Assembly: GCA_938743325.2 (NCBI GenBank)
Contig: OW568862.1
Span: 845,501-909,500, forward strand
Direction of reading: 5' to 3'
Length of the DNA: 64,000 nt
DNA from: Pycnococcus provasolii
Lineage: Eukaryota > Chlorophyta > Pseudoscourfieldiophyceae > Pseudoscourfieldiales > Pycnococcaceae
The first letter of the stretch is position 1. Every line of letters starts with the position of its first letter. Shown piece by piece: positions 38,606-47,586 of the stretch. The translations under genes and the position numbers were made by a program. Below the pieces are notes generated by a model, which saw nothing but the letters and a program-made list of their open reading frames with translations, had not been told where the DNA came from and did not search any database.

Positions 38606-39676
38606 ATGCCCGTGTCCGTGTCCGTGTCCGTGAAGAGTACTTCACGTGCTGTCTTCACGGCCTGTGTGAAGAATACTTCACGTGCTGGTGTCACTGCGCC
38701 TGGCTCACGACTCCTCGTCACGGTCAATAGCGCCACTTCCTCAGCCTCAGATCTTCCTCATGCTTTGTCTAGAAGAGACTTCGTCAGGGCTGGGGGTGTT
38801 GGGTTAGGGCTGGCGCTTGGTGGGGGGCTCATCGCGCCGCCGAACGCACACGCCATCGAACTCTCAGAAGGGCAGGATGCGGCGTGGCAAACGATCGGGG
38901 GAGGACCCGCGGACCTCACGTACCCGCAAAGCTGGCTCGGAGAGTGGGACGTCATCTCAACGCTCGTCAGCGTCGAGACGCCGCTCGGCGCAGACGCAAC
39001 GCCGGACCCGGCGGAGGTGCAGAGAGCGCGCGCGACGGAACTCAATCAGCCGGCGAACTACTCCCTACGATTCACGCTGAACGGAAGAGGGCAGGTGGTT
39101 GCAGACAGACCGTTCAATACCGCGAGCATGCTGCGCCCGTATCCAGGCATGCCTGAAATGAAGTACAGCTGGAATGTTGACGACCCAAACGTGCTGACGC
39201 TGATCCTTCCCGGCGGACCAGGACGCACCGCGACAAGCAGAGTCACGCGACGCTACGAGGATCGCGACGACAACACGCGTGCGCTGGCGACGTCAGAGCT
39301 GTTCGAGCTTGTTTTTGAAGCGCCGGGGGACGGTGCGCCGGAGCGTCGAACGCGCGTGAAGAAAAATCGATGCCTCACAAAGTACAAGTGGCGCACGGAG
39401 GAAGAAGCGGCGGCGGCAGCGGCGAGGCGTGGCGTCAGCATGGAAGAGGAACCGCGCATTGTCGCCACGCAGGTGGTGAGCACCTTCCTCACGCCGTTCG
39501 ACGACTTGTCAACCGCTGCACGTACCGCTGCAGCGGCGAAGGAGGATGCTGTCGTCGTTTACACGTACAAGATGGCGTTTCGACCCCGTGTGAAGAACGC
39601 GGAGTTGACGCCAGAGCCGTACCTCTTGTTTCCCGAGGAGCAAAAGGCTGAGCGCCTTGGATCGCTCATACAGTAA
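38606..39676 (+). CDS. Thylakoid-lumen protein with Tat signal (DUF6816-like)
   Basis: 356 aa from ATG. A Ser/Arg/Ala-rich plastid transit peptide (about 1-50) is followed by a twin-arginine lumen signal, SRRDFVRAGGVGLGLALGGG, ending with an AHA-IE cleavage site near residue 84. This bipartite leader sends folded protein into the thylakoid lumen by the Tat route. The mature part starts with a YPQSWLGEWDVISTLVSVET block and contains RPYPGMPEMKYSWN and a long beta-rich tail ending PYLLFPEE. This resembles the uncharacterised cyanobacterial and plastid family DUF6816; the family name is from memory and moderate in confidence. No catalytic motif is visible. The leader begins with an internal SVSVSV repeat and two near-copies of a TSRA motif (STSRAVF, NTSRAGV). 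Confidence 0.72.
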   Translation: MPVSVSVSVKSTSRAVFTACVKNTSRAGVTAPGSRLLVTVNSATSSASDLPHALSRRDFVRAGGVGLGLALGGGLIAPPNAHAIELSEGQDAAWQTIGGGPADLTYPQSWLGEWDVISTLVSVETPLGADATPDPAEVQRARATELNQPANYSLRFTLNGRGQVVADRPFNTASMLRPYPGMPEMKYSWNVDDPNVLTLILPGGPGRTATSRVTRRYEDRDDNTRALATSELFELVFEAPGDGAPERRTRVKKNRCLTKYKWRTEEEAAAAAARRGVSMEEEPRIVATQVVSTFLTPFDDLSTAARTAAAAKEDAVVVYTYKMAFRPRVKNAELTPEPYLLFPEEQKAERLGSLIQ

Positions 39677-39891
39677 TGAAGTGTACTTTACTCTGTCCAG
39701 CGGTCGTCCATTCACACCATTCACATTCTCACCATTCAGCCCCATTCACTGCGCGTTTTTGTACGTGGCGCAGGCGATGTCGAAGTTTTTGTATCACTCT
39801 ATAAGGGCGCTTTCGTTGGCGTAGGGATTGTTGTTAATTTTGCAATTTTACAGTAATGAGCATAACACATCCTCCTCATGAATGCTCTGTC

Positions 39892-41697
39892 TTATCCGCG
39901 GCCGTGGCCACCGTGGCCTCCACTCCTCCTCGCCTCGCGCTCGCGACGCCAAGGAACGACGAGATGGCCCTGGCTCACGCGGTGTGGATCGCAGTGGTCG
40001 GTCGAGAACGGCACGGGCGTGAATCCCTGCGTCTGCTTGCATACCTCGCAGTCGCCCTCGCCCGCGTGGCACTCGACGATACAAGGCTCCGCAAACTTCG
40101 CATAACCGTGCTCAACGAGAGCCTTCACCACGTACCACTCCGCGCCATCGCGGCCAACATTTGCGGGAACGTCGCAAAGGTCGTAGTAGTGGTACGGCAC
40201 GCCGTGATTCGTGCTCACCTGGAAGCCGTACAGAGACACGGACGCGCACGTCTGGATCGCGATAAGGATTCCGTACAACCCGGAAGTTGCCATAAAGCTC
40301 AGGCTGTGGGCAATGTACTCCACAAACTCCGGGTCAAACGCCACGAGCGGATTGGGGATGCGGTGCTTGCCATTCGTCTTAATCTGGTCCGCATTCCAGA
40401 AGAGACCCTTCAGAGCGGAAACGGCGCGGAAGTGGATCAGCAGCAGCTCGCTGCTGCTCTCGTGGAAGCCCCAGTTCTGCGTGTTGGTGATGCGATGCGT
40501 CGTCTTCGATCCGACGTGCTTCTCGAAACCCTTCGCCGGCGCGCTGTTGAAGCGCATTACCATGTCGTGTGCGTCGATTTCCTCGCCATGCTCGTAGCTG
40601 AGAACGATGCCGCTGCTTCCTACGATGGCGCACTTGGCGTGCACCTGGCTACGCAGCAGGTCGTTTGGCGGCGAAATTTCACGCAGCGCGTCGAATACCT
40701 TGCCCTCGGCAAGCGTGCGAAATCCACCGTCTGGATCGTCCTGCTTGCCGGGCAGCAGCACCGTGAGCTTGCGATTTCGCTTGTCAAGGCCCGACTTGCT
40801 TACGCTCATTTCGCCGTCGAAGCCGAACGATAGGTTGAGCATAGGACCCGGACGCAGCTCGAGCGGGATGTCTTTCACCAGCGAGCAGCCTGGGCCGAAG
40901 TAAGGAACGGCGCACCTGCACTGTCCGTCGACACACGTGCCGTGTTGCGTGCACCGAGGTGTGCAGCTGCTCGCGTCCGTGCTCCGCTCCAGTGCATCCC
41001 GCTCAGGATCCGCGCTTCCCTCCGCGCTGTCGCCGTTTTCGTCGCCGTGCTGCTGCTGTTGGTCGTTGGGTGTGTTGACGTCCACCAGGTCGAAGCCCTG
41101 CCCCTGGTGGAGGGCAATCGGCTGGTTAGCTGTTGACGACGACGACGACGACGATAACGGTGTTGACGACGTTTCTTGTTGCGGTGGTGGTGCGTGTGCG
41201 GCAGCACCTCCACGCACGTGTGCGAACGTGTTGCGTATGACGGCAGCGGCAGTTGCGGTGGCGGAGAGTGGAGCTTGCGCGATAGCCGTCGTCGTTTGCG
41301 CCTGCGTACGAGGTGTGCTGCTGGCATACGAAGGGGGTGTGAGCTGTGCGACGGTATGCGCTGCTGAGGCTGAGGCTGAGGCTGAGGCTGAGGCTGAGGC
41401 TGATGGTGCGGCGTTGAGTGCTCTTAAGGGCACTGGTGCGGCGTTCTTGCCTCTCGGCATGAAAGGTCCGATGAGAGTCAGGTACATCGCGAGTCCCAGG
41501 ACGACGATGAGAGGTGCTCGGTACGTGCTTAGATAGGTTGCCGGCTTCGTCTTAAGCGACGCCGACGGTCCTAGGATGGGCAAGCTGGCGTTATCCAGAG
41601 CAGACCCCGCGGGGTCGGCGCCCGGCCCTCCTAAAGCTGTGCTGGCGAGGTTGATGTTCCCGCGCGGGAGTCGACCGCGTATCGCCAAGTCCGCCAT
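39892..41697 (-). CDS. Sialyltransferase-like GT29 enzyme with an EGF-like stem
   Basis: 601 aa from the ATG at 41697; upstream codons are non-ATG leader. Signal anchor near residues 59-80 (APLIVVLGLAMYLTLIG), then a disordered stem with an (SA)n run and poly-Ser/Gln. An EGF-like unit lies at about 245-272 (CTPRCTQHGTCVDGQCRC). The catalytic domain has the GT29 sialylmotif L (CAIVGSSGIVLSYEHGEEID, then AHDMVMRFN) and motif S (ATSGLYGILIAIQTCASVSL), with a following NHGVPYHYYD. These are hallmarks of sialyltransferase-fold enzymes of the Golgi. In green algae and plants GT29 members often transfer other acidic sugars (such as Kdo-like or KDN), so CMP-sugar and acceptor are unproven. The C-terminus is Gly/His/Arg-rich. 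Confidence 0.85.
   Translation of the reverse strand: MADLAIRGRLPRGNINLASTALGGPGADPAGSALDNASLPILGPSASLKTKPATYLSTYRAPLIVVLGLAMYLTLIGPFMPRGKNAAPVPLRALNAAPSASASASASASASAAHTVAQLTPPSYASSTPRTQAQTTTAIAQAPLSATATAAAVIRNTFAHVRGGAAAHAPPPQQETSSTPLSSSSSSSTANQPIALHQGQGFDLVDVNTPNDQQQQHGDENGDSAEGSADPERDALERSTDASSCTPRCTQHGTCVDGQCRCAVPYFGPGCSLVKDIPLELRPGPMLNLSFGFDGEMSVSKSGLDKRNRKLTVLLPGKQDDPDGGFRTLAEGKVFDALREISPPNDLLRSQVHAKCAIVGSSGIVLSYEHGEEIDAHDMVMRFNSAPAKGFEKHVGSKTTHRITNTQNWGFHESSSELLLIHFRAVSALKGLFWNADQIKTNGKHRIPNPLVAFDPEFVEYIAHSLSFMATSGLYGILIAIQTCASVSLYGFQVSTNHGVPYHYYDLCDVPANVGRDGAEWYVVKALVEHGYAKFAEPCIVECHAGEGDCEVCKQTQGFTPVPFSTDHCDPHRVSQGHLVVPWRREREARRSGGHGGHGRG
41363..41398. repeat. (GCTGAG)6 coding microsatellite in the sialyltransferase stem
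   Basis: Six perfect 6-bp units, antisense to the gene, give alternating Ser-Ala in the stem of the GT29 protein. The stem is expected to tolerate length changes. Confidence 0.95.
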
Positions 41698-41868
41698 ATT
41701 ACCAGTTAAGGGAGCAGACTTGATCGCTGCAAACTCAGATCGCTGCGCGGTGATGGGGTGCGGCAAAAAAAGACAAAACAAAGCCGATCTGCGAAAAGCC
41801 AACCTCAACAAACCTCACTCAATCCTCTCCGCGGCGGCAAGAAAAAAGCTGCGGGAAAAAGGCTCAAT

Positions 41869-42014
41869 AACCCTAACCCCAATGTAACCCTAACCATAGC
41901 TATCCCCAGTGTAAGTTATAACCCTAACCCAAACCCTAACCCATAGCCCTATTCCCAATCCCAATCCTAACCCTAACCCAATCCTAACCCTAACCCAGTT
42001 CCCAAACCCTAACC
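41869..42014 (-). repeat. Degenerate telomere-like CCCTAA array
   Basis: Many AACCCTAACCC units in about 145 bp, mixed with drifted variants (CCCAATCC, CCCCAGT). TTAGGG lies on the minus strand, the coding strand of the GT29 gene 170 bp away. The degeneracy indicates it is older than the perfect tracts elsewhere. Confidence 0.9.
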
Positions 42015-42050
42015 ACTCTAGCTAGGGTACGGTAAGTACTACGAAGGAAG

Positions 42051-42064
42051 TTAGGGTTAGGGTT
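42051..42064 (+). repeat. Short telomere-like TTAGGG tract
   Basis: Two units, TTAGGGTTAGGGTT, about 155 bp upstream of the DUF262 ATG, with TTAGGG on its coding strand. Orientation is opposite to the larger array on the other side of the same divergent promoter. Confidence 0.85.
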
Positions 42065-42217
42065 CCCGCCTCCCTACCCGGTACCCATTTGTTTGATCAA
42101 CATTGGTTTCTGCACGCGTCAAAAGCAAGCCTCCGAATTCCCCTCTTTTTTTTCTCCGTTTTTTTTTCCCTCACACGTCAACAACAACGCCCCTGTTGTT
42201 TTCCAGGCGTCGAAGTG

Positions 42218-43741
42218 ATGGCGGCTCCGCACAACCACGTCATGACGATGCAGCAGCACGTCCATGGAGTGGGGCGTCACGCCTCCCGACCGAATATGTC
42301 AATCTGTCCGGCGCGATCACCACCTGCGTCGCGAACTGGGTTAACAGGGTTAGCTCCTTTATCTCATCGTCAGCATCATCGTCACTCGCGTTCGCGTTCT
42401 CCTCGTTCTCCATCAGGCCTTACTTTTAAGGCTCGTGCTGCTGCTCGAGGAAAGTCGTCAGTCGCGCCGCGCAAGGACCCGTCAGACAGCGAAAAACAGG
42501 CGCTGCTTGAACTGCAGCGACGAGCGCAGCAAGGGGACGTCGAAGCGAGACAGCTGCTCGGATGGGACGCGGCGATCGAAAGCACGCTGAACGGCGCAGA
42601 CGGAATCAACTTCGTCGAGGACACGGACAGGTCGGCGTCGCCGTCGTCGCACCTCGCAAACGACTCAGCGCGAAGACTCGGCGCGCTGCGCATCAACAAG
42701 AGCGACTTCACCGTCAATAGCCTCATCGACAAGATTTCGCGAAACAAACTCAACCTCAGGCCGAGCTACCAGCGCGAGTACGTGTGGGGCATCAGGACGG
42801 CGTCCAGGCTCGTCGAGAGCCTCCTGCTCAACGTGCCCATTCCAACCATATTCTTTCACGAGACGGACTCCGGCGTGCTCGAGGTGGTGGACGGCAAGCA
42901 GAGGCTCACGTCCATCCACAGCTTCATACAAGGGAGCTTCCCAGACGGCACGCCGTTCAAACTGTCCGGCCTCGAGGTGTTCGACGAACTCAACGGGTGC
43001 GTATTCGACGACCTGCACGAAATTCAGCAGGAAATCATTAAGGACTACGCCATCAACGTGCACACCATCACGCGAGAGTGCGAGCCCGACTTTGTCTTCG
43101 AGGTGTTTGAGCGCCTTAACATGGGAAGCACGCAGCTGAATGAGATGGAGCTGCGAAACTGCATTTATCAGGGTGCGTACACAGATCTTCTCGACGAGCT
43201 CTCCAGCACGCCAAGCCTGCTGGCAATCTTCAAGGCGAAGAGCCCACATCTGCGCATGAAAGATCGCGAGCTGATCCTGCGCTTCTTCGCGCTGTGTTCG
43301 ACGGGGCCGTACGGATTCTTCACACCTGTCAAGGCTTGGCTGAACGAGGAAATGCGCCGGAACACGAACATGAGCGCGGAGGAATGCGAGACGAAGCGCC
43401 AGACGTTCATTCGCACCATTGACCTGTGCTATCAGGTGTTTGGCGAGAGCAGCTTCCGCCCAATCAAGCCAACCGGCGAAGTTGAGGCTGGCGAGATTAA
43501 CGTGTCGATTTGGGACACTGTCATGTACTCGTTCAGCAGAATCACGGTGATGGAGGACGATAAGGAGCGCGAGAAGATGATCCAAAAGGTGATGTCTAAG
43601 AGAGATCAGGTCATCGAGAGCTACGTCGATCTACTCAGCAGTGCTGCATTCCGCAAAATGCTCGTCAGCCAGCCCAAGACTGTGGTTGCACGCCACGAGG
43701 CTTGGGAAAGTGCTCTCGAGCTTGTGCTGAGCAAGCCATAG
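42218..43741 (+). CDS. DUF262 (GmrS/ParB-fold) protein
   Basis: 507 aa from the ATG at 42218. The first 150 residues are basic and disordered (HRHSRSRSPRSPSG), possibly a plastid or nuclear targeting region. A DUF262 domain follows (about 160-300): RPSYQREYVWG, VPIPTIFFHE, the diagnostic DGKQRLTSIHSF near residue 225, and VFERLNMGSTQLNEMELRN. The rest is helical. DUF262 is the N-terminal domain of bacterial GmrSD-type modification-dependent restriction enzymes, where DGQQR-like residues act with NTP. Here the partner DUF1524/HNH nuclease domain is absent, so the protein may be a stand-alone member of the eukaryotic branch, whose role is unknown. Convergent with the M48 protease gene. Confidence 0.85.
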   Translation: MAAPHNHVMTMQQHVHGVGRHASRPNMSICPARSPPASRTGLTGLAPLSHRQHHRHSRSRSPRSPSGLTFKARAAARGKSSVAPRKDPSDSEKQALLELQRRAQQGDVEARQLLGWDAAIESTLNGADGINFVEDTDRSASPSSHLANDSARRLGALRINKSDFTVNSLIDKISRNKLNLRPSYQREYVWGIRTASRLVESLLLNVPIPTIFFHETDSGVLEVVDGKQRLTSIHSFIQGSFPDGTPFKLSGLEVFDELNGCVFDDLHEIQQEIIKDYAINVHTITRECEPDFVFEVFERLNMGSTQLNEMELRNCIYQGAYTDLLDELSSTPSLLAIFKAKSPHLRMKDRELILRFFALCSTGPYGFFTPVKAWLNEEMRRNTNMSAEECETKRQTFIRTIDLCYQVFGESSFRPIKPTGEVEAGEINVSIWDTVMYSFSRITVMEDDKEREKMIQKVMSKRDQVIESYVDLLSSAAFRKMLVSQPKTVVARHEAWESALELVLSKP

Positions 43742-43956
43742 GGGCTCGACGGAAAGGTCGCATGCACACACACACACACACTGGCCTCCCACCCACTTCC
43801 GCACATCTCCCACCCCTCGTTTTTGTTTTGATGATGCGTTTCGTGTACACGCGCGCGTTTGTCCGTTCGACACGCACTTGCGTTTCGGAAATTGAAAATA
43901 AGAGAACAGTAGAGAAAATTCTTTGTTTTAAGAAGAAAAAAGAAGAGACTTACCGG

Positions 43957-45144
43957 TTATCTCTTGTCAACGCCATTCTCGTCGTCGTCACCGTCGTCGT
44001 CATTTGTCGCCTTCTCCTCCTTGGTATTGTCGTCGCCCTCTTCAGCGCTCCAAGCACTAGCATCCGCGCGTCGGTCTGCTGCATTTCGTAGTGTTTTATA
44101 CTGAAATGAGTTTGACCACTCCATCACCTCACGAGCACGAAGCACCGGCAATGGGTGGCTGAGCTGTCGCAGCTGCGCATTGCGCAGATACCATGCGATG
44201 GGACTTGCTGAGCTGTGAGCCTTGTCTAGCACACTTGCTTGGTGGATGAATGCGTCGACGTTGAGCTCGTTTTCGTTTTCACCCACGACACCTCCTGCGA
44301 GCTTCATGAGCGCGCTGGCAACCACCTTGGGATCACGTGCGACGACGAGTGCCGCCCGATCGCAGCTAAGTTCCGCGCTGCGAAGCCACCTGTACAGCCC
44401 CTCCTCCACGGCGGCTGATATCATATTGCCCACGCCCATGGGAAGCGCGAGCGCCGACGCGGCGAGCAGGTTGGCCATTGCCAAGTACACTCCATGGTCA
44501 CACTTGAGATGTCCGAGTTCGTGAGCGATGACCGATTGGAGTTCGCGCGGCGTGAGCAGTTCGATGAGCGCCGTGTGCAGCACGATGAACGGCTCCTTCC
44601 CCCCCGCGACGGCTAGCGTGTATGCGTTAGGCGTTGGATTGGACCGAACGTAAACGCGCACGTCGTCTTCGATGCCCAGGATGTCTTGCGCCTCACGGTG
44701 CAGCTTGTAGATGGATGGGTACTGCTTTTCGGACACGAGCAGCCCGGATCCGACGTTCTCCATCACGAGCAGCTGTTCGGTGACAGGGCTGACCATGGTG
44801 CGTATGATGACGTCGAAGCCGGGCAGCGCTCTGAGCATTTGTGTATTTTCGAGGTCGAGCGGGTGTCTGAACGCGTCGCCTTGGATGACGGGCAGTGGCA
44901 GGGGTGAAGAGGGTCCAACAGCACTAGGTGCTGCACTGGACGCTGCCGTCGCTGGAAACCCCCGGGAAGCACCACTACCACCACCTATAGATCGCTTTCC
45001 CCCCCTAACCAACCAAGAAGAAGATAAAGATGATGACGACACACCAAGGTGATTATGACCGACCACACCAAGCCGAGCATGACGAGGAGCATGAGGACCC
45101 TGAGGACACCTTATAGAACGGTGAGTAAAACACGTGTGCGCCAT
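43957..45144 (-). CDS. PGM48: Plastid M48 metallopeptidase, PGM48-like
   Basis: 395 aa from ATG. An N-terminal region of about 85 residues rich in Ser/Gly/Arg is a likely plastid transit peptide. The peptidase domain begins HPLDLENTQMLRALPG and includes TPNAYTLAVAGG, the zinc site HELGH (208-212) and the third ligand in AELSCDRAA (Glu258), then LSHPLPVLRAREVMEWS. This block order closely matches plant PGM48, a plastoglobule-associated M48 protease involved in leaf senescence; the gene symbol rests on that similarity from memory. Hydrophobic stretches after HELGH suggest membrane association. The tail is acidic and lysine-rich. A five-times-plus CCCTAA tract lies about 160 bp upstream. Convergent with DUF262, divergent from the MED11-like gene. 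Confidence 0.88.
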   Translation of the reverse strand: MAHTCFTHRSIRCPQGPHAPRHARLGVVGHNHLGVSSSSLSSSWLVRGGKRSIGGGSGASRGFPATAASSAAPSAVGPSSPLPLPVIQGDAFRHPLDLENTQMLRALPGFDVIIRTMVSPVTEQLLVMENVGSGLLVSEKQYPSIYKLHREAQDILGIEDDVRVYVRSNPTPNAYTLAVAGGKEPFIVLHTALIELLTPRELQSVIAHELGHLKCDHGVYLAMANLLAASALALPMGVGNMISAAVEEGLYRWLRSAELSCDRAALVVARDPKVVASALMKLAGGVVGENENELNVDAFIHQASVLDKAHSSASPIAWYLRNAQLRQLSHPLPVLRAREVMEWSNSFQYKTLRNAADRRADASAWSAEEGDDNTKEEKATNDDDGDDDENGVDKR

Positions 45145-45502
45145 GATGAAGCGAGCGTGATGAAAACCCGGCAGGGAGTGACGTGTCCCCGAGTGAGCTT
45201 ATTAGGAGCGCGCCAAACGAACGAACCTTTAGGGAAAGGGGGACAACAAGGCTGATTGATTTTATTGATTTTTATCACACGAACCTTAACCCGAACCTGA
45301 ACCCTAACCCTAACCCTAACCCTAACCCTAACCCTAACTGAAGTGTACCTTTGACTGAAGTAGCCCTCCGAAACTGAAGTGGCCCTTCATCATCATCTTC
45401 GTCTCGTCGGCGTTTTCCATTCTCGAGTGCTTTTGGCACCACCCTGTGTTGGTTGGTTGCTGTTGCCAATAAGGAAGGGCCCATAATAATAGTCGTGCAG
45501 CA
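45145..45502. other. Divergent promoter region with CCCTAA tract
   Basis: 358 bp between the M48 and MED11-like genes. It contains one CCTTAA (about 45283) and a six-unit CCCTAA tract (45302-45337). No other feature is visible. Confidence 0.75.
45302..45337 (-). repeat. Telomere-like (CCCTAA)6 tract
   Basis: Six perfect units; TTAGGG is on the minus strand, the coding strand of the M48 gene, 157 bp upstream of its ATG. Confidence 0.97.
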
Positions 45503-45913
45503 ATGCAGCTTGAAGGCAGCAGCAGCCTTGTTGCCGATGACGACAACTCTCTCACACAGGCGCGCGCGGACGTCGCGCGCGTCGTCGAACTCGCTTCCGA
45601 CGTGGTGTCGGCGCTGTGGAACGAAAACGATACAAATGCACAACGCGCGTCAGAGGCGTGCGAAGAGGCGGTGGAGGCTATTGGACGTGTGAAGACGACA
45701 CTGAGAACGGCGGCGGTGGAAGCGCAAACGCACGTGGGAGGGGCGGCGGTGCTCGGACGGAGGGATGTCTACGCGAGTAAACTGGAACTGCACCTCGCAA
45801 AGCAAAGGGCAAAACTGCTCGCCAGCCAGATGGAAGGTGTGCTAAACGCCGCGACGACGACAACAGCAGCAGCAGCAGCAGCAACGGAGGCGGCGGCGGC
45901 AACGTCACAGTAG
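45503..45913 (+). CDS. Short helical protein, MED11-like
   Basis: 136 aa from ATG, single exon. It is almost all helix: ARADVARVVELASDVVSALW, then ACEEAVEAIGRVKTTLRTAA, then a long Lys/Leu helix (KLELHLAKQRAKLLASQMEG) and an Ala/Thr tail. Length and the spacing of three helices fit Mediator head subunit MED11, which pairs with MED22 and contacts RNA polymerase II. The similarity is weak and by eye; another small coiled-coil subunit is possible. It is tail to tail with RER1 (about 120 bp). Confidence 0.6.
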   Translation: MQLEGSSSLVADDDNSLTQARADVARVVELASDVVSALWNENDTNAQRASEACEEAVEAIGRVKTTLRTAAVEAQTHVGGAAVLGRRDVYASKLELHLAKQRAKLLASQMEGVLNAATTTTAAAAAATEAAAATSQ

Positions 45914-46031
45914 AGCCGTAGGGCGTGCGTGTAAAGTATTGACGTATCTTTTCAAAGGGGGGGAGGAGTGAGAGAGAGAGCAAAACAAGGGGGGGCATTG
46001 CCTTCTTCACCTACAAAAGCGTCGTCATATA

Positions 46032-46601
46032 TCACTTGTCTGCTGCGCCCTTGCCCTTAGCACCGGCAGCGCCGTACGTCTGCTTGCCAAAAGAGAAGGG
46101 AAGGTAACGGTACTTGATCATGTGTCGAATTTGGCGCTTCATCGTAACCATGAAGAGCACGAGCCAGTACACGAGCAAGATGGGCCAGAAGACGGGAACG
46201 TCGAAGACGGAGAAGAATGTGAGGCAAAATGCTGTGCAGAACGCCTTGATGCTTGCCAGCCAGAACTTAAACTCAGGTAGACGTCGCACGAACGGCTTGA
46301 ACTCCTGGTCGCCTTTGGTGGGCAGCGCCGGCCCTTCTGTTTCAGGGTCCAGCTGCGGGCTGAGGAACCCGATGACGAGGTTGAGGTTGAATATTCCCAG
46401 CCCGTACGTGACTATGTAGAACCCTCGCAGGTACCACACGCGTACGCCGTATAGGAAGAAGACAAGCACCCAGAGGCACCATCGCAGTCCGACGAGCGGC
46501 GTCGCTTTGTCGAGTATGTGCTGATATCTGGCGTTGACGGTGGAGGTGATGCGTCCTGTGCTGGCCCACGGCCCGAACGACCGATCTAAAGACGTGTCCA
46601 T
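46032..46601 (-). CDS. RER1: RER1, Golgi-to-ER retrieval receptor
   Basis: 189 aa from ATG, the usual RER1 length. It has the family pattern: [20 protein letters not shown], then a hydrophobic pair [41 protein letters not shown] and FRPF-like [18 protein letters not shown], followed by two more hydrophobic segments and [19 protein letters not shown]1 is a four-helix Golgi membrane protein that recognises membrane segments of escaped ER proteins and returns them in COPI vesicles. The C-terminus has a Lys-rich tail (KGKGAADK). Upstream, on its coding strand, is a TTAGGG tract 250 bp away. Confidence 0.96.
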   Translation of the reverse strand: MDTSLDRSFGPWASTGRITSTVNARYQHILDKATPLVGLRWCLWVLVFFLYGVRVWYLRGFYIVTYGLGIFNLNLVIGFLSPQLDPETEGPALPTKGDQEFKPFVRRLPEFKFWLASIKAFCTAFCLTFFSVFDVPVFWPILLVYWLVLFMVTMKRQIRHMIKYRYLPFSFGKQTYGAAGAKGKGAADK

Positions 46602-46850
46602 TATTTAACAACTATGTGTAAAATGATATATCCTGAAGCAAACAAACAAAATATACTAGTATTCTGAAACAACAACAACAAGATCGCAGTCGTGAGATGG
46701 GAGCACAGAGTCTGTGATGGCGCTCGTCCTGACAGTCTGAGTACCTCCTGGAAACAACAGAAAACTGCTTCGAAGGGAAAACAACTACTTGGTAAAAGGG
46801 GAGAGGGAAGGCGCGCAACCACGACCAAACCCTAATCCAAATTTCCCTTG

Positions 46851-46887
46851 CTAACCCTAACCCTAACCCTAACCCTAACCCTAACCC
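46851..46887 (-). repeat. Telomere-like CCCTAA tract, five units
   Basis: CTAA followed by five CCCTAA units and CCC. TTAGGG is on the minus strand, the coding strand of RER1, 250 bp upstream of its ATG and 60 bp from the left end of the transposon-like element. Confidence 0.96.
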
Positions 46888-46938
46888 GAAGTCGTCTTGA
46901 TCTCTTTTCCTCCTTCCTTCGGACTCGTCTTTCGTCTG

Positions 46939-46947
46939 GGTCCTATC
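46939..46947. repeat. Left target-site duplication (GGTCCTATC)
   Basis: Nine bases directly before the left end of the transposon, identical to 47587-47595. Confidence 0.9.
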
Positions 46948-47586
46948 AAGGGGTTATTACAATGGGGTAGCGACTCTTGGGCATCCTGAAAACTGAACTG
47001 TCCGGTAGGGTTTTGCTTTTTCCCGACCGACCGCACGGTTCCTCCCCCCCCCCCCCCCCCAGACTCTACCCCATCTCATGGTAGTGCGCGCAGCGCGGCG
47101 AGGCACGCGCCGTGAGGCATGCGCGGCGCGCAGAGGCTTGTAAACGCGCCATGTGGAGTTCGTTCGGTCAGGCAGGAGCAGGACTACGTATTCGCACCGC
47201 CCATGCCGCGTCGGCGCACCTATGTGGCATGCGCGCTCCTAACACACTTGGAGTGCCCGTAGTAGACCACCGAGTGTTACGTACGCGAAGAGAAATTTCT
47301 CAATCCACAACAAAATTTCACATGTTTTGAGTGTGGAGTGTTTGAGGTAACAGTGTTGGTAAGAGGTTCTTAGCATTACTTTTGTGGACTTTAGCATTAT
47401 TTGTACGTACCAGCTTGTGGCGTGACATCGTCGCGCACAGACGACGCCATGGTCGAGAGTCTCCGTTCAAATTTTTTTTAAAGGTTGGGGTTTGGCAAGG
47501 TCTTATTCAATTTTGAAACCCCTACCGGACAGTTCAGTTTTCATCGGGCTACAACGGGAGTCGCTACCCCATTGTAATAACCCCTT
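46948..47586. mobile_element. Non-autonomous DNA transposon (Mutator-like), long inverted repeats
   Basis: 639 bp bounded by AAGGGG...CCCCTT. The terminal inverted repeats are 46948-47010 and 47520-47586: the outer 29 bp (AAGGGGTTATTACAATGGGG, then TAGCGACTC) match perfectly, 10-14 bp differ, and the inner 24 bp (TGAAAACTGAACTGTCCGGT, then AGGG) again match perfectly. The flanks carry a perfect 9-bp direct duplication GGTCCTATC (46939-46947 and 47587-47595). Long inverted repeats plus a 9-bp duplication are typical of Mutator-type transposons. The interior has a run of 18 C (47045-47062) and GC-rich self-complementary sequence but no transposase, so it depends on an enzyme elsewhere. The perfect duplication implies a recent insertion. 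Confidence 0.88.

Larger units (their letters stand above)
41698..42217. other. Divergent promoter region filled with telomere-like repeats
   Basis: 520 bp between the GT29 gene (minus) and the DUF262 gene (plus). Degenerate CCCTAA sequence occupies 41869-42014, and a short TTAGGG tract 42051-42064; both are listed separately. The stretch 42120-42205 is T-rich, ending TTTTCCAG just before the DUF262 start, which could be a splice acceptor for a 5'-leader intron. Confidence 0.7.

Noticed and set aside
39856-40833. 325-codon plus frame antisense to the sialyltransferase
   Set aside because: Sense strand has GT29 motifs; this frame is a codon shadow.
42665-43585. 306-codon minus frame antisense to the DUF262 gene
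   Set aside because: The sense frame has the DUF262 motifs; the antisense frame has none.
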